DNA from: an uncultured Candidatus Saccharibacteria bacterium
GTDB lineage: Bacteria; Patescibacteriota; Saccharimonadia; Saccharimonadales; Saccharimonadaceae
DNA length: 43,374 bases
Direction: 5' to 3'
Assembly (NCBI GenBank): GCA_947253405.1
Contig: CAMXZF010000002.1
Coordinates: 1 to 43,374, forward strand
How positions within the stretch are numbered: the stretch's first letter is position 1; each line of letters opens with the position of its first letter. Positions 1 through 8,388 of this stretch are shown piece after piece. The notes beneath the pieces are model-generated. The model had not been told where the DNA came from and did not search any database. It saw only the letters and a program-made list of their open reading frames with translations. A program made the position numbers and the translations under genes.

Positions 1-272
1 TTAACATAGTCAGCGTGACCAGGCATGTCAACGTGAGCATAGTGACGCTTTTCAGATTCATACTCTTGGTGAGAAGTAGCTATGGTGATACCACGGGCTT
101 TCTCTTCTGGTGCATTGTCGATCTGATCATAAGCAACCATCTTGTTGACATTACTTGGTAAGCGCTCGGCTAAGGTTTTGGTAATAGCGGCAGTTAATGT
201 AGTTTTACCATGATCAACGTGACCCATGGTACCAACATTGACATGCGGCTTATTGCGTTCAAATGTTGCCAT
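1..272 (-). CDS. tuf: Elongation factor Tu, N-terminal part (truncated by window edge)
   Basis: EF-Tu is the GTPase that delivers aminoacyl-tRNA to the ribosome A site. About 90 residues are visible: the start [20 protein letters not shown], the P-loop GHVDHGKTT, the switch I motif EEKARGITI and the beginning of DMPGHADYV. The rest lies to the left of the window. The ATG at 270-272 is preceded by a good Shine-Dalgarno, AAAGGAG. A near-consensus promoter lies about 80 bases upstream, leaving a long leader with a small possible GCGAT/ATCGC hairpin. Identification is certain. Confidence 0.98.
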   Translation of the reverse strand, partial: MATFERNKPHVNVGTMGHVDHGKTTLTAAITKTLAERLPSNVNKMVAYDQIDNAPEEKARGITIATSHQEYESEKRHYAHVDMPGHADYV

Positions 273-352
273 TTTACTCCTTTAACTTAAATTTTATAGT
301 GTCTCGTGCTTAGCGATGCGATAAAACATCGCCTCGGCTACGCTCAAAGACT

Positions 353-381
353 ATTGTAACTAATTTACTTAAAACTGTAAA
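353..381 (-). promoter_or_regulatory. Promoter of tuf
   Basis: On the minus strand, TTTACA (376-381) and TACAAT (353-358) are separated by exactly 17 bases. It sits between tuf and the end of the neighbouring membrane thioredoxin-like gene and would give a leader of about 75 bases. Confidence 0.7.
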
Positions 382-403
382 GATTTTAAACTAGCAAGAA
401 CAA

Positions 404-1486
404 CTATGATTTAGCCTGAAATTCGCCATCATGTCGCCTACCGTCATATATTATTGTAGGTATCTTTTTAGTTTTAATCTTTTTTTCAACTAAGTAAATA
501 TTATGCTCAATTATTTGTTTAACTTTATCGCTCTTGGCCAATAACTTTAAATCTCTAATTTCATTGTCATTGTAGCCTAATTGATTAAGCCAGGTGCTCA
601 AAATCTTATCAACCTCATCGTCACCGTAAAAAACATTAAATGCATTTTGATAACTATCGCCATTTGGCGCCTTTTTGCTGTAAATAAAATCTACTATTTG
701 CCATTCTGGCGGCAAACTACCAACCTTATTTTTAGGTGGCCTTAACTTTAAAGCTTCTAGTAAACTGACTATCTTATATGAGTGCGGAAACTTATATTGA
801 TCGCCTGATCTGATTGGGTAAGGCAACAAAGCTACTTTATATTTTGAGAAAAACCCAGATTGCTTTTGTTTTTTATATGATTTTTGACATACTAAACAGC
901 TCGGATCAAAAATATCAACCGCTACCGGCTTTTTACTAGCCGGATTATAATAGCCTGGATTTTGTGGTAAATAATCAGCTGGCTGCCACGACTTCATGCG
1001 CACTGGTATTGCAGCTACAGCTTCGCCAAAATCGCCAAACCATTTACCCAGCCATTCGACAGGTTGCTCCAAAAAGCTTATCGGCTTAGATTCAATCGTG
1101 CAAGCTTCTGTATTGTCTAAAGAACAGGCACTAGGGTTCTCGCTATTGCATGTGCCATACACATATAAAGAAACCAAGGATTTAACACCTACTAAAATTG
1201 ACCATATAGTTACAACAATAATTAAAACCGAAATTATTTCAATAAAAATTGATAGCGGCTTAATAAGCCGAGGGTGCTTTAAAACTACTTTCTTTAATAG
1301 GCTATTTTTTACATCGTCTTTAAAAGAAGAGTCGCATTTACGAAATGTTGCTCGCCTAGAAAAACAATAAGTTGACCTTTTAAAGAGATGCCAAATATTT
1401 TGTGCTAATTTTTTATTAAATAGCCAAATAACCGGTAAAGTTAATATTAGTAGCCCTAAAACTATAAAAGCTGCTATACAAATCAT
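404..1486 (-). CDS. Membrane-anchored thioredoxin-fold-like protein with CxxC
   Basis: A 360-residue protein with two hydrophobic segments (about residues 3-24 and 80-105), then a probably extracytoplasmic part. That part has a cysteine cluster (GTCNSENPSACSLDNTEAC) and a FDPSCLVCQKS motif, with C197 and C200 forming a CxxC after a beta-strand-like VAVDIFDPS, as in thioredoxin-fold oxidoreductases. A later IPTIIYDG segment resembles the cis-Pro strand. It overlaps the upstream cysteine desulfurase gene by ATGA (1483-1486), so the two are translationally coupled. It is the last gene of an operon that also holds a DsbA-like protein, suggesting a thiol-disulfide role in the envelope. The exact function is unknown, and C197/C200 may bind a metal or act in redox. 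Confidence 0.6.
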   Translation of the reverse strand: MICIAAFIVLGLLILTLPVIWLFNKKLAQNIWHLFKRSTYCFSRRATFRKCDSSFKDDVKNSLLKKVVLKHPRLIKPLSIFIEIISVLIIVVTIWSILVGVKSLVSLYVYGTCNSENPSACSLDNTEACTIESKPISFLEQPVEWLGKWFGDFGEAVAAIPVRMKSWQPADYLPQNPGYYNPASKKPVAVDIFDPSCLVCQKSYKKQKQSGFFSKYKVALLPYPIRSGDQYKFPHSYKIVSLLEALKLRPPKNKVGSLPPEWQIVDFIYSKKAPNGDSYQNAFNVFYGDDEVDKILSTWLNQLGYNDNEIRDLKLLAKSDKVKQIIEHNIYLVEKKIKTKKIPTIIYDGRRHDGEFQAKS

Positions 1487-2697
1487 CTAACAACACCTTT
1501 TATGGCATCAATAAATTTAGCTACATCATTTTCATTGTTGTGTAACCCTAATGATAATCGGACTAAGGGCGGATAAGACTTCACGCGACTTAAATAATAA
1601 TGTACACAAAAATACCCACTTCTTACCATGATGCCACGATCAGACAAAGCTTTAGCTAATAAGTCACTATCGACTTTGTCTACATAGAACGACATCACCG
1701 CATTAGCCTTGCTATTAACTAGATGAACTTTTTTAGACTCTTTTAGGTAATTAAATATTGAATCCGCAAGATTGCTGATAATACTATTGTCCTGATTCTG
1801 CTTTAGCCATTTAATGGCTTCACCCAAAGCAATAATTTCGCCATAAGATTGTAGGCCGGCCTCGAAAATGGTGTGCGCCTCGTCTGGATTGCCACTTACT
1901 AAATCATAAGAATCTTTATTGACATCGCTAACCATGCCACCGCCGACAAAACTCGGCTTAATTTTGGACATTAGATCATATCGAAAGACAATAACACCCA
2001 AACTAGCACCATACATTTTGTGCCCAGAAAAACATATGGCATCGGCTTCAACGCCAGCAATAAACTGATGATAGTGCGCCATTGCTTGTGCAGCGTCAAT
2101 GACAACAATTCCACCTTGCTGATGGACTTTTTTTACTATATCTTTAACATTTAAAAGCTTGCGCCCATCAAAATTAGAAACTACATTTAGAACTACTACA
2201 CTATTTTTAAAATCAGTGCCAGTTATATCGATTGAGCCGTCAGAATTGCGCACCAATACTTCACGCTTTAAATTATTCTTTTTAGCAAAGCTAATAGTAG
2301 ATAGAAAGACTGAATTATGTTCAATATCCGAAGTAATGACCTTGTCAATTTTGACGACATCTAGTTGTGACAATATTAAATTTAAGCCGTAAGTTGTGTT
2401 AAGCGTAAAACTAGTGCAGTAATCTTTTTTACTAAGCTTTAGCAAGCTAAGTACTTCGCCTCTAACCGAATTCACCCTATTGTCTACTTTAATTCCCCAA
2501 TCATATTTGACTCTATCGCCACAAGAATTATACTTTTTATAATACAAATTTAAAGCTTCTATTACTGGCTTTGGTCTTAAGCTTTGGCAGGCCGAATCAA
2601 AGTAAACTAAATCTGAATCTAAATAGTCAAAACTGCTATCAATATTTTTATCACCATCTAATCGATCAGCTTTCAACAAACTAAAGCGTCGAAACAT
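1483..2697 (-). CDS. Cysteine desulfurase-like PLP enzyme (class V aminotransferase, SufS type)
   Basis: A 404-residue PLP-dependent enzyme of the SufS/CsdA (group II) cysteine desulfurase family, which takes sulfur from cysteine for Fe-S clusters or tRNA thiolation. Visible motifs are the N-terminal YFDSACQS, the DIEHNS region, DAAQAMAH, the Schiff-base lysine K227 in SGHKMYG, and the probable catalytic cysteine C364 in RSGYFCVHYY, matching the family RxGxxC motif. Length is typical. No SufB, SufC, SufD, SufU or IscU gene is beside it; instead it lies between two thiol-disulfide proteins, 5 bases after a DsbA-like gene and overlapping a CxxC membrane protein. The start codon has no clear Shine-Dalgarno, consistent with coupled translation. 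The sulfur acceptor cannot be told from this window. Confidence 0.85.
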   Translation of the reverse strand: MFRRFSLLKADRLDGDKNIDSSFDYLDSDLVYFDSACQSLRPKPVIEALNLYYKKYNSCGDRVKYDWGIKVDNRVNSVRGEVLSLLKLSKKDYCTSFTLNTTYGLNLILSQLDVVKIDKVITSDIEHNSVFLSTISFAKKNNLKREVLVRNSDGSIDITGTDFKNSVVVLNVVSNFDGRKLLNVKDIVKKVHQQGGIVVIDAAQAMAHYHQFIAGVEADAICFSGHKMYGASLGVIVFRYDLMSKIKPSFVGGGMVSDVNKDSYDLVSGNPDEAHTIFEAGLQSYGEIIALGEAIKWLKQNQDNSIISNLADSIFNYLKESKKVHLVNSKANAVMSFYVDKVDSDLLAKALSDRGIMVRSGYFCVHYYLSRVKSYPPLVRLSLGLHNNENDVAKFIDAIKGVVR

Positions 2698-2702
2698 ACT
2701 GA

Positions 2703-3503
2703 CTATTTAATTAGCTTATTAAGCTTTGCCTTTATACCATCGGGTGTAGGATTAATGTGTTGACCATTGATTATCCAATTTGGCGTACCATTAACTTCTA
2801 ATTCTGCGCCCGATTGCTTGTCTCTTTCTAGTTTAGCGTCAATACCATTTTGGCTAGCATTTTTATAGCTATCAATCAATTTATCGCCATTTATTCCAAG
2901 CTCGTTAGCGTAATTATGTAAAACCTTGCTTAGCTTTTCTTCGCCCATATAAGCCCCATTCATCCATATTGAATCAGAATAAAGCTTGTCACTCATTTGC
3001 CAATAAGCATCTTCACCACCCACTAAATAAGCTGCTTCAGCAATTTGCGCCGTTACACTAGAGTAGGTATGTCCAACTGAGAAGTTGCGCCTAATAAACA
3101 GTACTTTTTGAGCATACTGTTCGTGGATAGAGCGAGCGTCGCCTTCAATCTTTTGGCAATATGGACAAGTAAAGTCTTGGTATTCTACCACTACTACTTT
3201 TGAATCTGTCCTACCTCTAAAGTGATCTGGTATTTTTGACTCACCAGCTTTTTCTATGGTAACAAGACTAGCAGCTTCTTTAGCGGCATCGCTAACACTA
3301 GACCCCGCCTCTTCACTACTAGTGTCAACAGTACTTTGCTGATCTTTTTTATTGTTATCATGCATGCTAGAAAAAATATTAATGCCCGCAAATATCGCCA
3401 AGACTATAAACATTCCTACCATAATGCAAATTATTCTAATAGCCTTGTTGCTTTTAGCTAACGCTTCTTTGTTATCTGGTGTATATTTAAATTCTGGTTC
3501 CAT
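2703..3503 (-). CDS. DsbA-like thiol-disulfide oxidoreductase, membrane anchored
   Basis: About 266 residues if the ATG at 3501-3503 is used (MEPEFKYTPDNK). I prefer this to a longer frame starting at 3542, which would overlap the upstream gene by 38 bases; GGAGG lies at 3516-3520 and the upstream gene stops at 3505. One membrane segment (about 19-42) is followed by a Ser/Glu-rich linker and a thioredoxin_4/DsbA-like domain with TCPYCQKIEGDA (C113-x-x-C116), a helical insertion and the cis-Pro loop VNGTPNWIINGQ. The domain should face outside the membrane and oxidise or isomerise disulfides in secreted proteins. No VKOR or DsbB is in the window to reoxidise it. The cysteine-paired RCC1 protein at the right end is the sort of substrate expected. 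Confidence 0.87.
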   Translation of the reverse strand: MEPEFKYTPDNKEALAKSNKAIRIICIMVGMFIVLAIFAGINIFSSMHDNNKKDQQSTVDTSSEEAGSSVSDAAKEAASLVTIEKAGESKIPDHFRGRTDSKVVVVEYQDFTCPYCQKIEGDARSIHEQYAQKVLFIRRNFSVGHTYSSVTAQIAEAAYLVGGEDAYWQMSDKLYSDSIWMNGAYMGEEKLSKVLHNYANELGINGDKLIDSYKNASQNGIDAKLERDKQSGAELEVNGTPNWIINGQHINPTPDGIKAKLNKLIK

Positions 3504-3504
3504 A

Positions 3505-4035
3505 TTATAAAACTGCCTCCACTGCTGCCCACTCGGCATCACGATTATCTTCTGGTACGATTACTGAAACTTGATCACCGATTCTACCGCGGAAAAAGGT
3601 GATCGAAGCCAACAGGACACGATACTCTCTACCGCCTGCTTCAACATAATAAGCTCCATCATGCTGGGTTAATGTTCCAACTAATTGTCGCCTAGCAACT
3701 GGACCGATTTGCTTATATATAAAAGAGCCATCGTCCGCAATAGTAAGCTTCAAAATATCGCCCTCAACTAGTTTTGACTTAGAAGCATAGTTGGCCGGCA
3801 CAGGATAAGACTTGCCCTCACTATCATGCATAGTTTGACCATCGAAAACACCTTCAATAACTTTACCTGTCGTTTCTTTACTGTCTACTCTATCTGGTAA
3901 ATCGTCTTCGCCCACCATTGAATAAAGCAGCTCTTTGGCAGCGGCAAGATTGGTTTCTGCTTCATTCAGCAAAACCCTAAGGCGTTTTACCTGTTTTTCT
4001 GGTAAAGCAGAGGCGTCTATTTTATTCTCGCTCAT
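3505..4035 (-). CDS. Uncharacterised protein, first gene of the thiol/sulfur operon
   Basis: A 176-residue soluble protein I do not recognise. The N-terminal 45 residues are helical with coiled-coil character (VKRLRVLLNEAETNLAAAKE). The rest looks all-beta, possibly two small barrel-like repeats (GKVIEGVFDGQTMHDSEGKS and VGTLTQHDGAYYVEAGGREY) ending in a run like RGRIGDQVSVIVPED. It has no cysteines. The ATG has a modest AAAGAGAG Shine-Dalgarno and a near-consensus promoter. Its role with the downstream DsbA-like and SufS-like proteins is unknown. Confidence 0.75.
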   Translation of the reverse strand: MSENKIDASALPEKQVKRLRVLLNEAETNLAAAKELLYSMVGEDDLPDRVDSKETTGKVIEGVFDGQTMHDSEGKSYPVPANYASKSKLVEGDILKLTIADDGSFIYKQIGPVARRQLVGTLTQHDGAYYVEAGGREYRVLLASITFFRGRIGDQVSVIVPEDNRDAEWAAVEAVL

Positions 4036-4079
4036 TAAGACTCTCTTTCTGTCTGTATTAGTTTTTTTATGCTTTTTGC

Positions 4080-4108
4080 ATTATATATGTTAATGGGTTT
4101 AAAGTCAA
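4080..4108 (-). promoter_or_regulatory. Promoter of the DsbA/SufS-like operon
   Basis: TTGACT (4103-4108) and TATAAT (4080-4085) on the minus strand are separated by 17 bases, about 45 bases before the first gene of the operon. Confidence 0.75.
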
Positions 4109-4238
4109 TAAAGATTTTTCCACACAGCTATTATGTAGTAACCGAATTTTGCGTTGTCATTTTGATTAATATATAAATGAATTGGGCAAGTATAATACAA
4201 TAATTTTTGTTACATGTCTAGCCTTAACGTCATGCCTA

Positions 4239-4252
4239 TGGTAAAATATAAT
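4239..4252 (+). promoter_or_regulatory. Overlapping -10 elements before the 162-residue gene
   Basis: TGgTAAAAT (4239-4247) overlaps TATAAT (4247-4252), 15 to 20 bases before the ATG at 4268. I see no Shine-Dalgarno, so the transcript leader should be very short or absent. Confidence 0.5.
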
Positions 4253-4267
4253 TCAAGTTAATTTATT

Positions 4268-4756
4268 ATGGATATCGAAATGAACACCACAACTGATTTA
4301 GAAGCAAAAATTAAAGATGCTTTTAATTTTAATGTCAAAATTGACGCCGCTATCGCTAGCTCAATTCCAGTTAGTCGAACCGCTAATGCTACTGTTTTTT
4401 TAACTAACAAAAGACTACTTTTCTGTTATATTGACTCTTTAACGAGCCTAAATTATGGTGATATTAAAAAAATTCTTGCCCGAATGAATCTAAAAGTAGA
4501 AAAATTTATTGCGCCCTATGCTGATGTCAGCTATTTTGATCGAGCAGCACGAAAAAACTTTGATAAAATTTTTCCTGGGCGTAAATCAGTTACGCCTGAT
4601 GATTTAAGGTTCTATAAAACCCTTGTACCATATAAACCTGCTTTGGTGCAAATATCTGAAATAGCTGGCGGTGTAATTAGGCAATACGATTCAACAGCAG
4701 TTGGAAAATGGCGCCCAAGTGTAAAATTTAGCTATCGACGAATACAGACTAGCTAA
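4268..4756 (+). CDS. Uncharacterised protein
   Basis: A 162-residue cytoplasmic protein without membrane segments or cysteine motifs. It contains a VFLTNKRLLFCYIDS strand pair reminiscent of PH/GRAM-like domains, but the match is too weak to name. The C-terminus is basic (GKWRPSVKFSYRRIQ). It is transcribed alone between two minus-strand operons and ends 4 bases from the convergent 240-residue gene. The start could also be the ATG at 4280 (MNTTTDL); neither has a Shine-Dalgarno, and the first fits the nearby -10 better. Confidence 0.7.
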   Translation: MDIEMNTTTDLEAKIKDAFNFNVKIDAAIASSIPVSRTANATVFLTNKRLLFCYIDSLTSLNYGDIKKILARMNLKVEKFIAPYADVSYFDRAARKNFDKIFPGRKSVTPDDLRFYKTLVPYKPALVQISEIAGGVIRQYDSTAVGKWRPSVKFSYRRIQTS

Positions 4757-4760
4757 GTCG

Positions 4761-5483
4761 CTATTTCTTGCTTGCTTTAGATTTACTCTTAAGCATTTCT
4801 TCTTTTTTGTTCATGGCCACCATCCAATCTTCTAAATCCGATAAAATCTCCCCGGCAGACTCTTTAGTTGGTCGCTTGCGATTAGCAGGATAAACTAAAC
4901 CAATCTTTTTATAGGCATCTTTAATTAGACGAATCTGCTCATCAGAGGCTGGTTGCTCACCATCAAAGTTCATTGATTCTTCACGTACAGCCTTATGGAT
5001 AGCCACTAATCCAATAAAGCCACAGCCTAACGGCACCAAGCCAATCAGGGTAAAGGCAACAGCTAGCGACAAAACAATATCTTTATCTAAACTATTGTCA
5101 CCATAGGCATTATTAGCTGGATCGTCTTTTTCATAATTTATCCTAATGGTATCGCCACTATTAAAGTAACACTTATCATGCTTTGGCCACTTTTCTAAGC
5201 TACGATAACTACTATATTTTTTGTCACCGACTTCAAATTCATAACTAACATTGCAAAGATCATACTCATAGTGACTATCACTATGTCTATCAACCGACAC
5301 TACTTTAGCATTGCCGCTACTAGTGCGTTTTGTATAAGAATTATAACGGTCAATATATGACATCATTAAAATCACACCCGCCATACCAACCGCGATTAAA
5401 GCCAAACAAACAAAACGATAGACCAAACGAGCTACTATATTAGTCCTAACGTATTTGTTGAATCGCTGTGTTCGATTTTTCAT
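4761..5483 (-). CDS. DUF3592-like two-TM membrane protein
   Basis: 240 residues. Two hydrophobic segments (about residues 24-45 and 134-162) flank an extracytoplasmic beta-rich stretch with GNAKVVSVDRHSD and a YDLCNVSYEFEVGDKKY motif, followed by DTIRINYEKDDPANN. This is the usual layout of DUF3592 proteins (TM, variable beta domain with a YxF/V...G pattern and a VxYdP...n.. motif, TM). The two cysteines of the beta region could pair. The C-terminal 75 residues are cytoplasmic, helical and lysine-rich. Function unknown. The preceding -10-like TGaTAAAAT is only 12 bases from the ATG. Confidence 0.65.
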   Translation of the reverse strand: MKNRTQRFNKYVRTNIVARLVYRFVCLALIAVGMAGVILMMSYIDRYNSYTKRTSSGNAKVVSVDRHSDSHYEYDLCNVSYEFEVGDKKYSSYRSLEKWPKHDKCYFNSGDTIRINYEKDDPANNAYGDNSLDKDIVLSLAVAFTLIGLVPLGCGFIGLVAIHKAVREESMNFDGEQPASDEQIRLIKDAYKKIGLVYPANRKRPTKESAGEILSDLEDWMVAMNKKEEMLKSKSKASKK

Positions 5484-5535
5484 ATTTTCAACTTAATTTT
5501 ATCACGCTAGTGCTTAAATTGGCAAACTTAAAATA

Positions 5536-8340
5536 TTAGTGCAATAAATTATTAAAACCAACAAATTTATCGGCGGCTTTTTTGCTATCAACACCTCTAC
5601 TTAATTTTAGTTTAGCGCTACTATTTCTACCACGACGGCGACGGCGTGCAACTTTCGCTACCTTACCGGCATTCTGCTTGACAGTTTTAAATTCTAAATC
5701 AGATTTTGGTGGCATAGCAGAACTAGGATCGCGCGCATTGTTCTTTTTGGGATTATCGGCACTATCGTCAGTTCCTCCTTCAGCAGCCCTTTTGACTTCA
5801 GCAATAAGATCCCCTAGCTTCTGCGTCCCAACTTTACCGCTAGGCGAAATCTCTTTTTGATTTTTTTCAGTCTCTTTGGCTTGTTTCATAGATTTTTTAA
5901 GAGCTTGTCGCTTAGTTTTTGAAAGTAAAGCTTCAGGTGTTGATACTTGGCTGGCAATCATCTGGCTAATCTCTGCTCGAGGCTTAGCATAGAGTAAGCG
6001 ACTATGGCTAATAATGTTATTCAAATAACCAGCACCAGCCTTTGGTAAACTTAAAGTAGTACCAGAAAAGGCTGGATTTTTTTCGCCCTCTATCATCATA
6101 GAGCATATAAAATGGCGATTATTCATCTGCAAAATGTCTTGGGCAGTAAAATTAGGTGAAAACTGCTGCTCTAAAACAGGCGCATCTTCAGCGCTAACAC
6201 GCATTGACATAATAGTGCCAACATTACCAAAAACAGCATCCCGAACAGTGTCGCTCATTTGCGTTATATACTGATTAGCCACAGTTAAGTTTAAGCCATA
6301 CTTGCGCGCTTCGGATAAAATAACAGCAAATGAATCCGTAGCAAAATTCTGAAATTCATCAACATATAGATAGAATGGTCGACGATCGTTGACATCTGGT
6401 ATATCTGAACGGCTCATAGCAGCTAACTGAATTTTTGTTACTAAAAATGACCCTAATATAGCAGCATTATCCTCGCCTATTAAGCCCTTAGAAAGATTTA
6501 CAATTAATATCTTGCCTTCATCCATGATTTTGCGAATATTGAAGGTTGATTTAGGCTGTCCAATAATATTGCGGATAATCGGATTAGCTGTAAATGCGCC
6601 GACTTTATTTAGTATTGGTGCGATTGCTTCGGCTACAAAACGATCATTCCAAGAGGCGAACTCAATGCGCCAAAATTGCAAAACCACAGTATCGGTTACT
6701 TTTGACAAAACTTTAAGGCGAAAAGATTTATCGGTTAACATGCGAGTAATATCAAGCATCGTTGTATCTGGATATTCCAATAAAGCTAATATGGTATAGC
6801 GTAAAATATATTCCAATCTTGGCCCCCAAGATTCGGCGAACATTCGCTTTAATACGCCTATAATTTCAGAACTAATGTTATTACGCTGAGACTGGTCAAA
6901 TACCTCCATAGGATTAAATCCTAAAGGATATTCTGTATCGGCTGGATTAAAATAAACCACATCTTTAATGCGACTAGGTGGAATAAATTTTAAATTATCC
7001 AGCGCAAAATCACCGTGTGGATCGATAATAGCATAGCCCTGATTATGATAAATATCAGATAAAGCTAATAGCTCCAGCAGACCAGATTTACCTGTTCCAG
7101 TTTGACCGATAATATATACGTGCCTTGAGCGATCAGAGCGATATAAACCAAACTGTTGTTGCATTCCTCTAAAATTAGTTAGACCGAAAGCACTTATTTT
7201 ATTGTCGCTTTCAGGATTACCGGTTAAAATTGGCAAACTAGCGGGTGGCTCGGCTGTTTTAGAGTTAGCCCAAACTACATTTGGTGTTTCTACGTTAGTG
7301 TGAGGTAAATGATAAACCGATGCTAATTCTTCAATATTTAGAATAAAACCATCGTCCGACCTAAAACTACGTCTAGCGTAATTTCTAAAATCATCTCGGC
7401 TAAACGACGGATTGGAAGCTAGGCGAAATCCATTTAAGCTAGTAGAGTTAAATTGCTTAAAAGCACTAGCTACCGCATTCATCTGAATTCGCGCTGAAGT
7501 CTGATCGCTGCCACTATAGGCTATGCGTATCTTAACTCTATAGCCTAATTTGCGCGATTTCTTTTCTGCCTCACTGACACGTAACTTATCGCGCTCACTC
7601 ATTTCTTTGGCGCCAGAAGGAGCTGCGCCACCTTCTGGTGGTCGCCATAAAGCCTCAAAAATTTGAAAAAACCAAAACATAACACCCGACATAGTTGATC
7701 TCTCGAATCCCTCTTTATAACGTTCGATATATTTGCTGCTGTCTTTTTGCCAAGTATCAGCAATTGGCCTTACTAATATCTGTACCCAAACCTCTTCATC
7801 GCTTTTATCTAATTTAGTTAAAGCAGCAGTAATGCCAGCTAATGGATCAACCTCAAAAGCTTGGAAGGTTTTGATCGGGAAATATTGATTGTCAGTCAAA
7901 ACCAACTCGTCAGTCGCTACTACTGGGTGCTTGCCACCTTCTACGGCATAATCTTGTTTAGCTTCGTGTATCTGCACTGTTGGATATTGAGCATAAATCT
8001 GACCCTCTACAAAATTCTGTAGATGCTTGGGCACGCGAACATAAAAACGAATCTGCCCACCAACGCTAGCAATTTCAAATGACAAGTGCTCCTGTACACC
8101 GCCAGATATTTTTAATTCCTGCTTATCGCGCAATATACCATGAAGAGATGCAAATAATTGCTCTGCCGACAATTCTTTTTTGTCATTATCCCTTGGTATG
8201 TCTAATATTAATAAAATGTAATCATAGTTGTCGACTGCATCCGCCCTACGATAATTCCTCCAGGTCATAAAGCCCAAAATAGCACAGAGCGGTAACCATA
8301 TGTACCACTGCATAAAAAATGTAAAAAGCCACTGAATCAT
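5536..8340 (-). CDS. VirD4/TraG/HerA-type ATPase of a type IV secretion or conjugation-like system
   Basis: 934 residues. An N-terminal membrane segment (about 4-24) is followed by a 380-residue N-terminal region and a RecA-like motor. Walker A is GQTGTGKS (412-419), then IIDPHGDFA; Walker B is LYVDEFQNFA (about 655-664), and VANQYITQMSD resembles the sensor glutamine motif of TraD/TraG coupling proteins. A helical, lysine- and arginine-rich tail ends in KVARRRRRGRNS. Coupling proteins of this class pump DNA or protein through the membrane, and Saccharibacteria carry such ATPases. Here it stands without VirB components, so substrate and partners are open. A TGcTATTAT -10 lies 9 bases before the ATG with no Shine-Dalgarno, suggesting a leaderless mRNA. 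Confidence 0.85.
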   Translation of the reverse strand: MIQWLFTFFMQWYIWLPLCAILGFMTWRNYRRADAVDNYDYILLILDIPRDNDKKELSAEQLFASLHGILRDKQELKISGGVQEHLSFEIASVGGQIRFYVRVPKHLQNFVEGQIYAQYPTVQIHEAKQDYAVEGGKHPVVATDELVLTDNQYFPIKTFQAFEVDPLAGITAALTKLDKSDEEVWVQILVRPIADTWQKDSSKYIERYKEGFERSTMSGVMFWFFQIFEALWRPPEGGAAPSGAKEMSERDKLRVSEAEKKSRKLGYRVKIRIAYSGSDQTSARIQMNAVASAFKQFNSTSLNGFRLASNPSFSRDDFRNYARRSFRSDDGFILNIEELASVYHLPHTNVETPNVVWANSKTAEPPASLPILTGNPESDNKISAFGLTNFRGMQQQFGLYRSDRSRHVYIIGQTGTGKSGLLELLALSDIYHNQGYAIIDPHGDFALDNLKFIPPSRIKDVVYFNPADTEYPLGFNPMEVFDQSQRNNISSEIIGVLKRMFAESWGPRLEYILRYTILALLEYPDTTMLDITRMLTDKSFRLKVLSKVTDTVVLQFWRIEFASWNDRFVAEAIAPILNKVGAFTANPIIRNIIGQPKSTFNIRKIMDEGKILIVNLSKGLIGEDNAAILGSFLVTKIQLAAMSRSDIPDVNDRRPFYLYVDEFQNFATDSFAVILSEARKYGLNLTVANQYITQMSDTVRDAVFGNVGTIMSMRVSAEDAPVLEQQFSPNFTAQDILQMNNRHFICSMMIEGEKNPAFSGTTLSLPKAGAGYLNNIISHSRLLYAKPRAEISQMIASQVSTPEALLSKTKRQALKKSMKQAKETEKNQKEISPSGKVGTQKLGDLIAEVKRAAEGGTDDSADNPKKNNARDPSSAMPPKSDLEFKTVKQNAGKVAKVARRRRRGRNSSAKLKLSRGVDSKKAADKFVGFNNLLH

Positions 8341-8349
8341 CTATTAATC

Positions 8350-8358
8350 ATAATAGCA
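8350..8358 (-). promoter_or_regulatory. Extended -10 promoter, probably leaderless, for the VirD4/HerA-like ATPase
   Basis: TGcTATTAT on the minus strand ends 9 bases before the ATG at 8340. The intervening GATTAATAG has no ribosome-binding site. Confidence 0.55.
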
Positions 8359-8388
8359 TAACAGTAGTAAAAACTACAAACTAAAAGC

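Noticed and set aside
996..1370. 124-codon plus-strand frame opposite the thioredoxin-like membrane gene
   Set aside because: It has no family signal, no ribosome site, and lies entirely opposite a gene with clear TM and CxxC features. Other long antisense frames (for example 13581-13850, 18985-19326, 40277-40462) were rejected for the same reason.
3501..3542. Upstream start at 3542 for the DsbA-like gene
   Set aside because: It would add 13 residues overlapping the preceding gene by 38 bases with no ribosome site; the ATG at 3503 has GGAGG upstream and fits the preceding stop.
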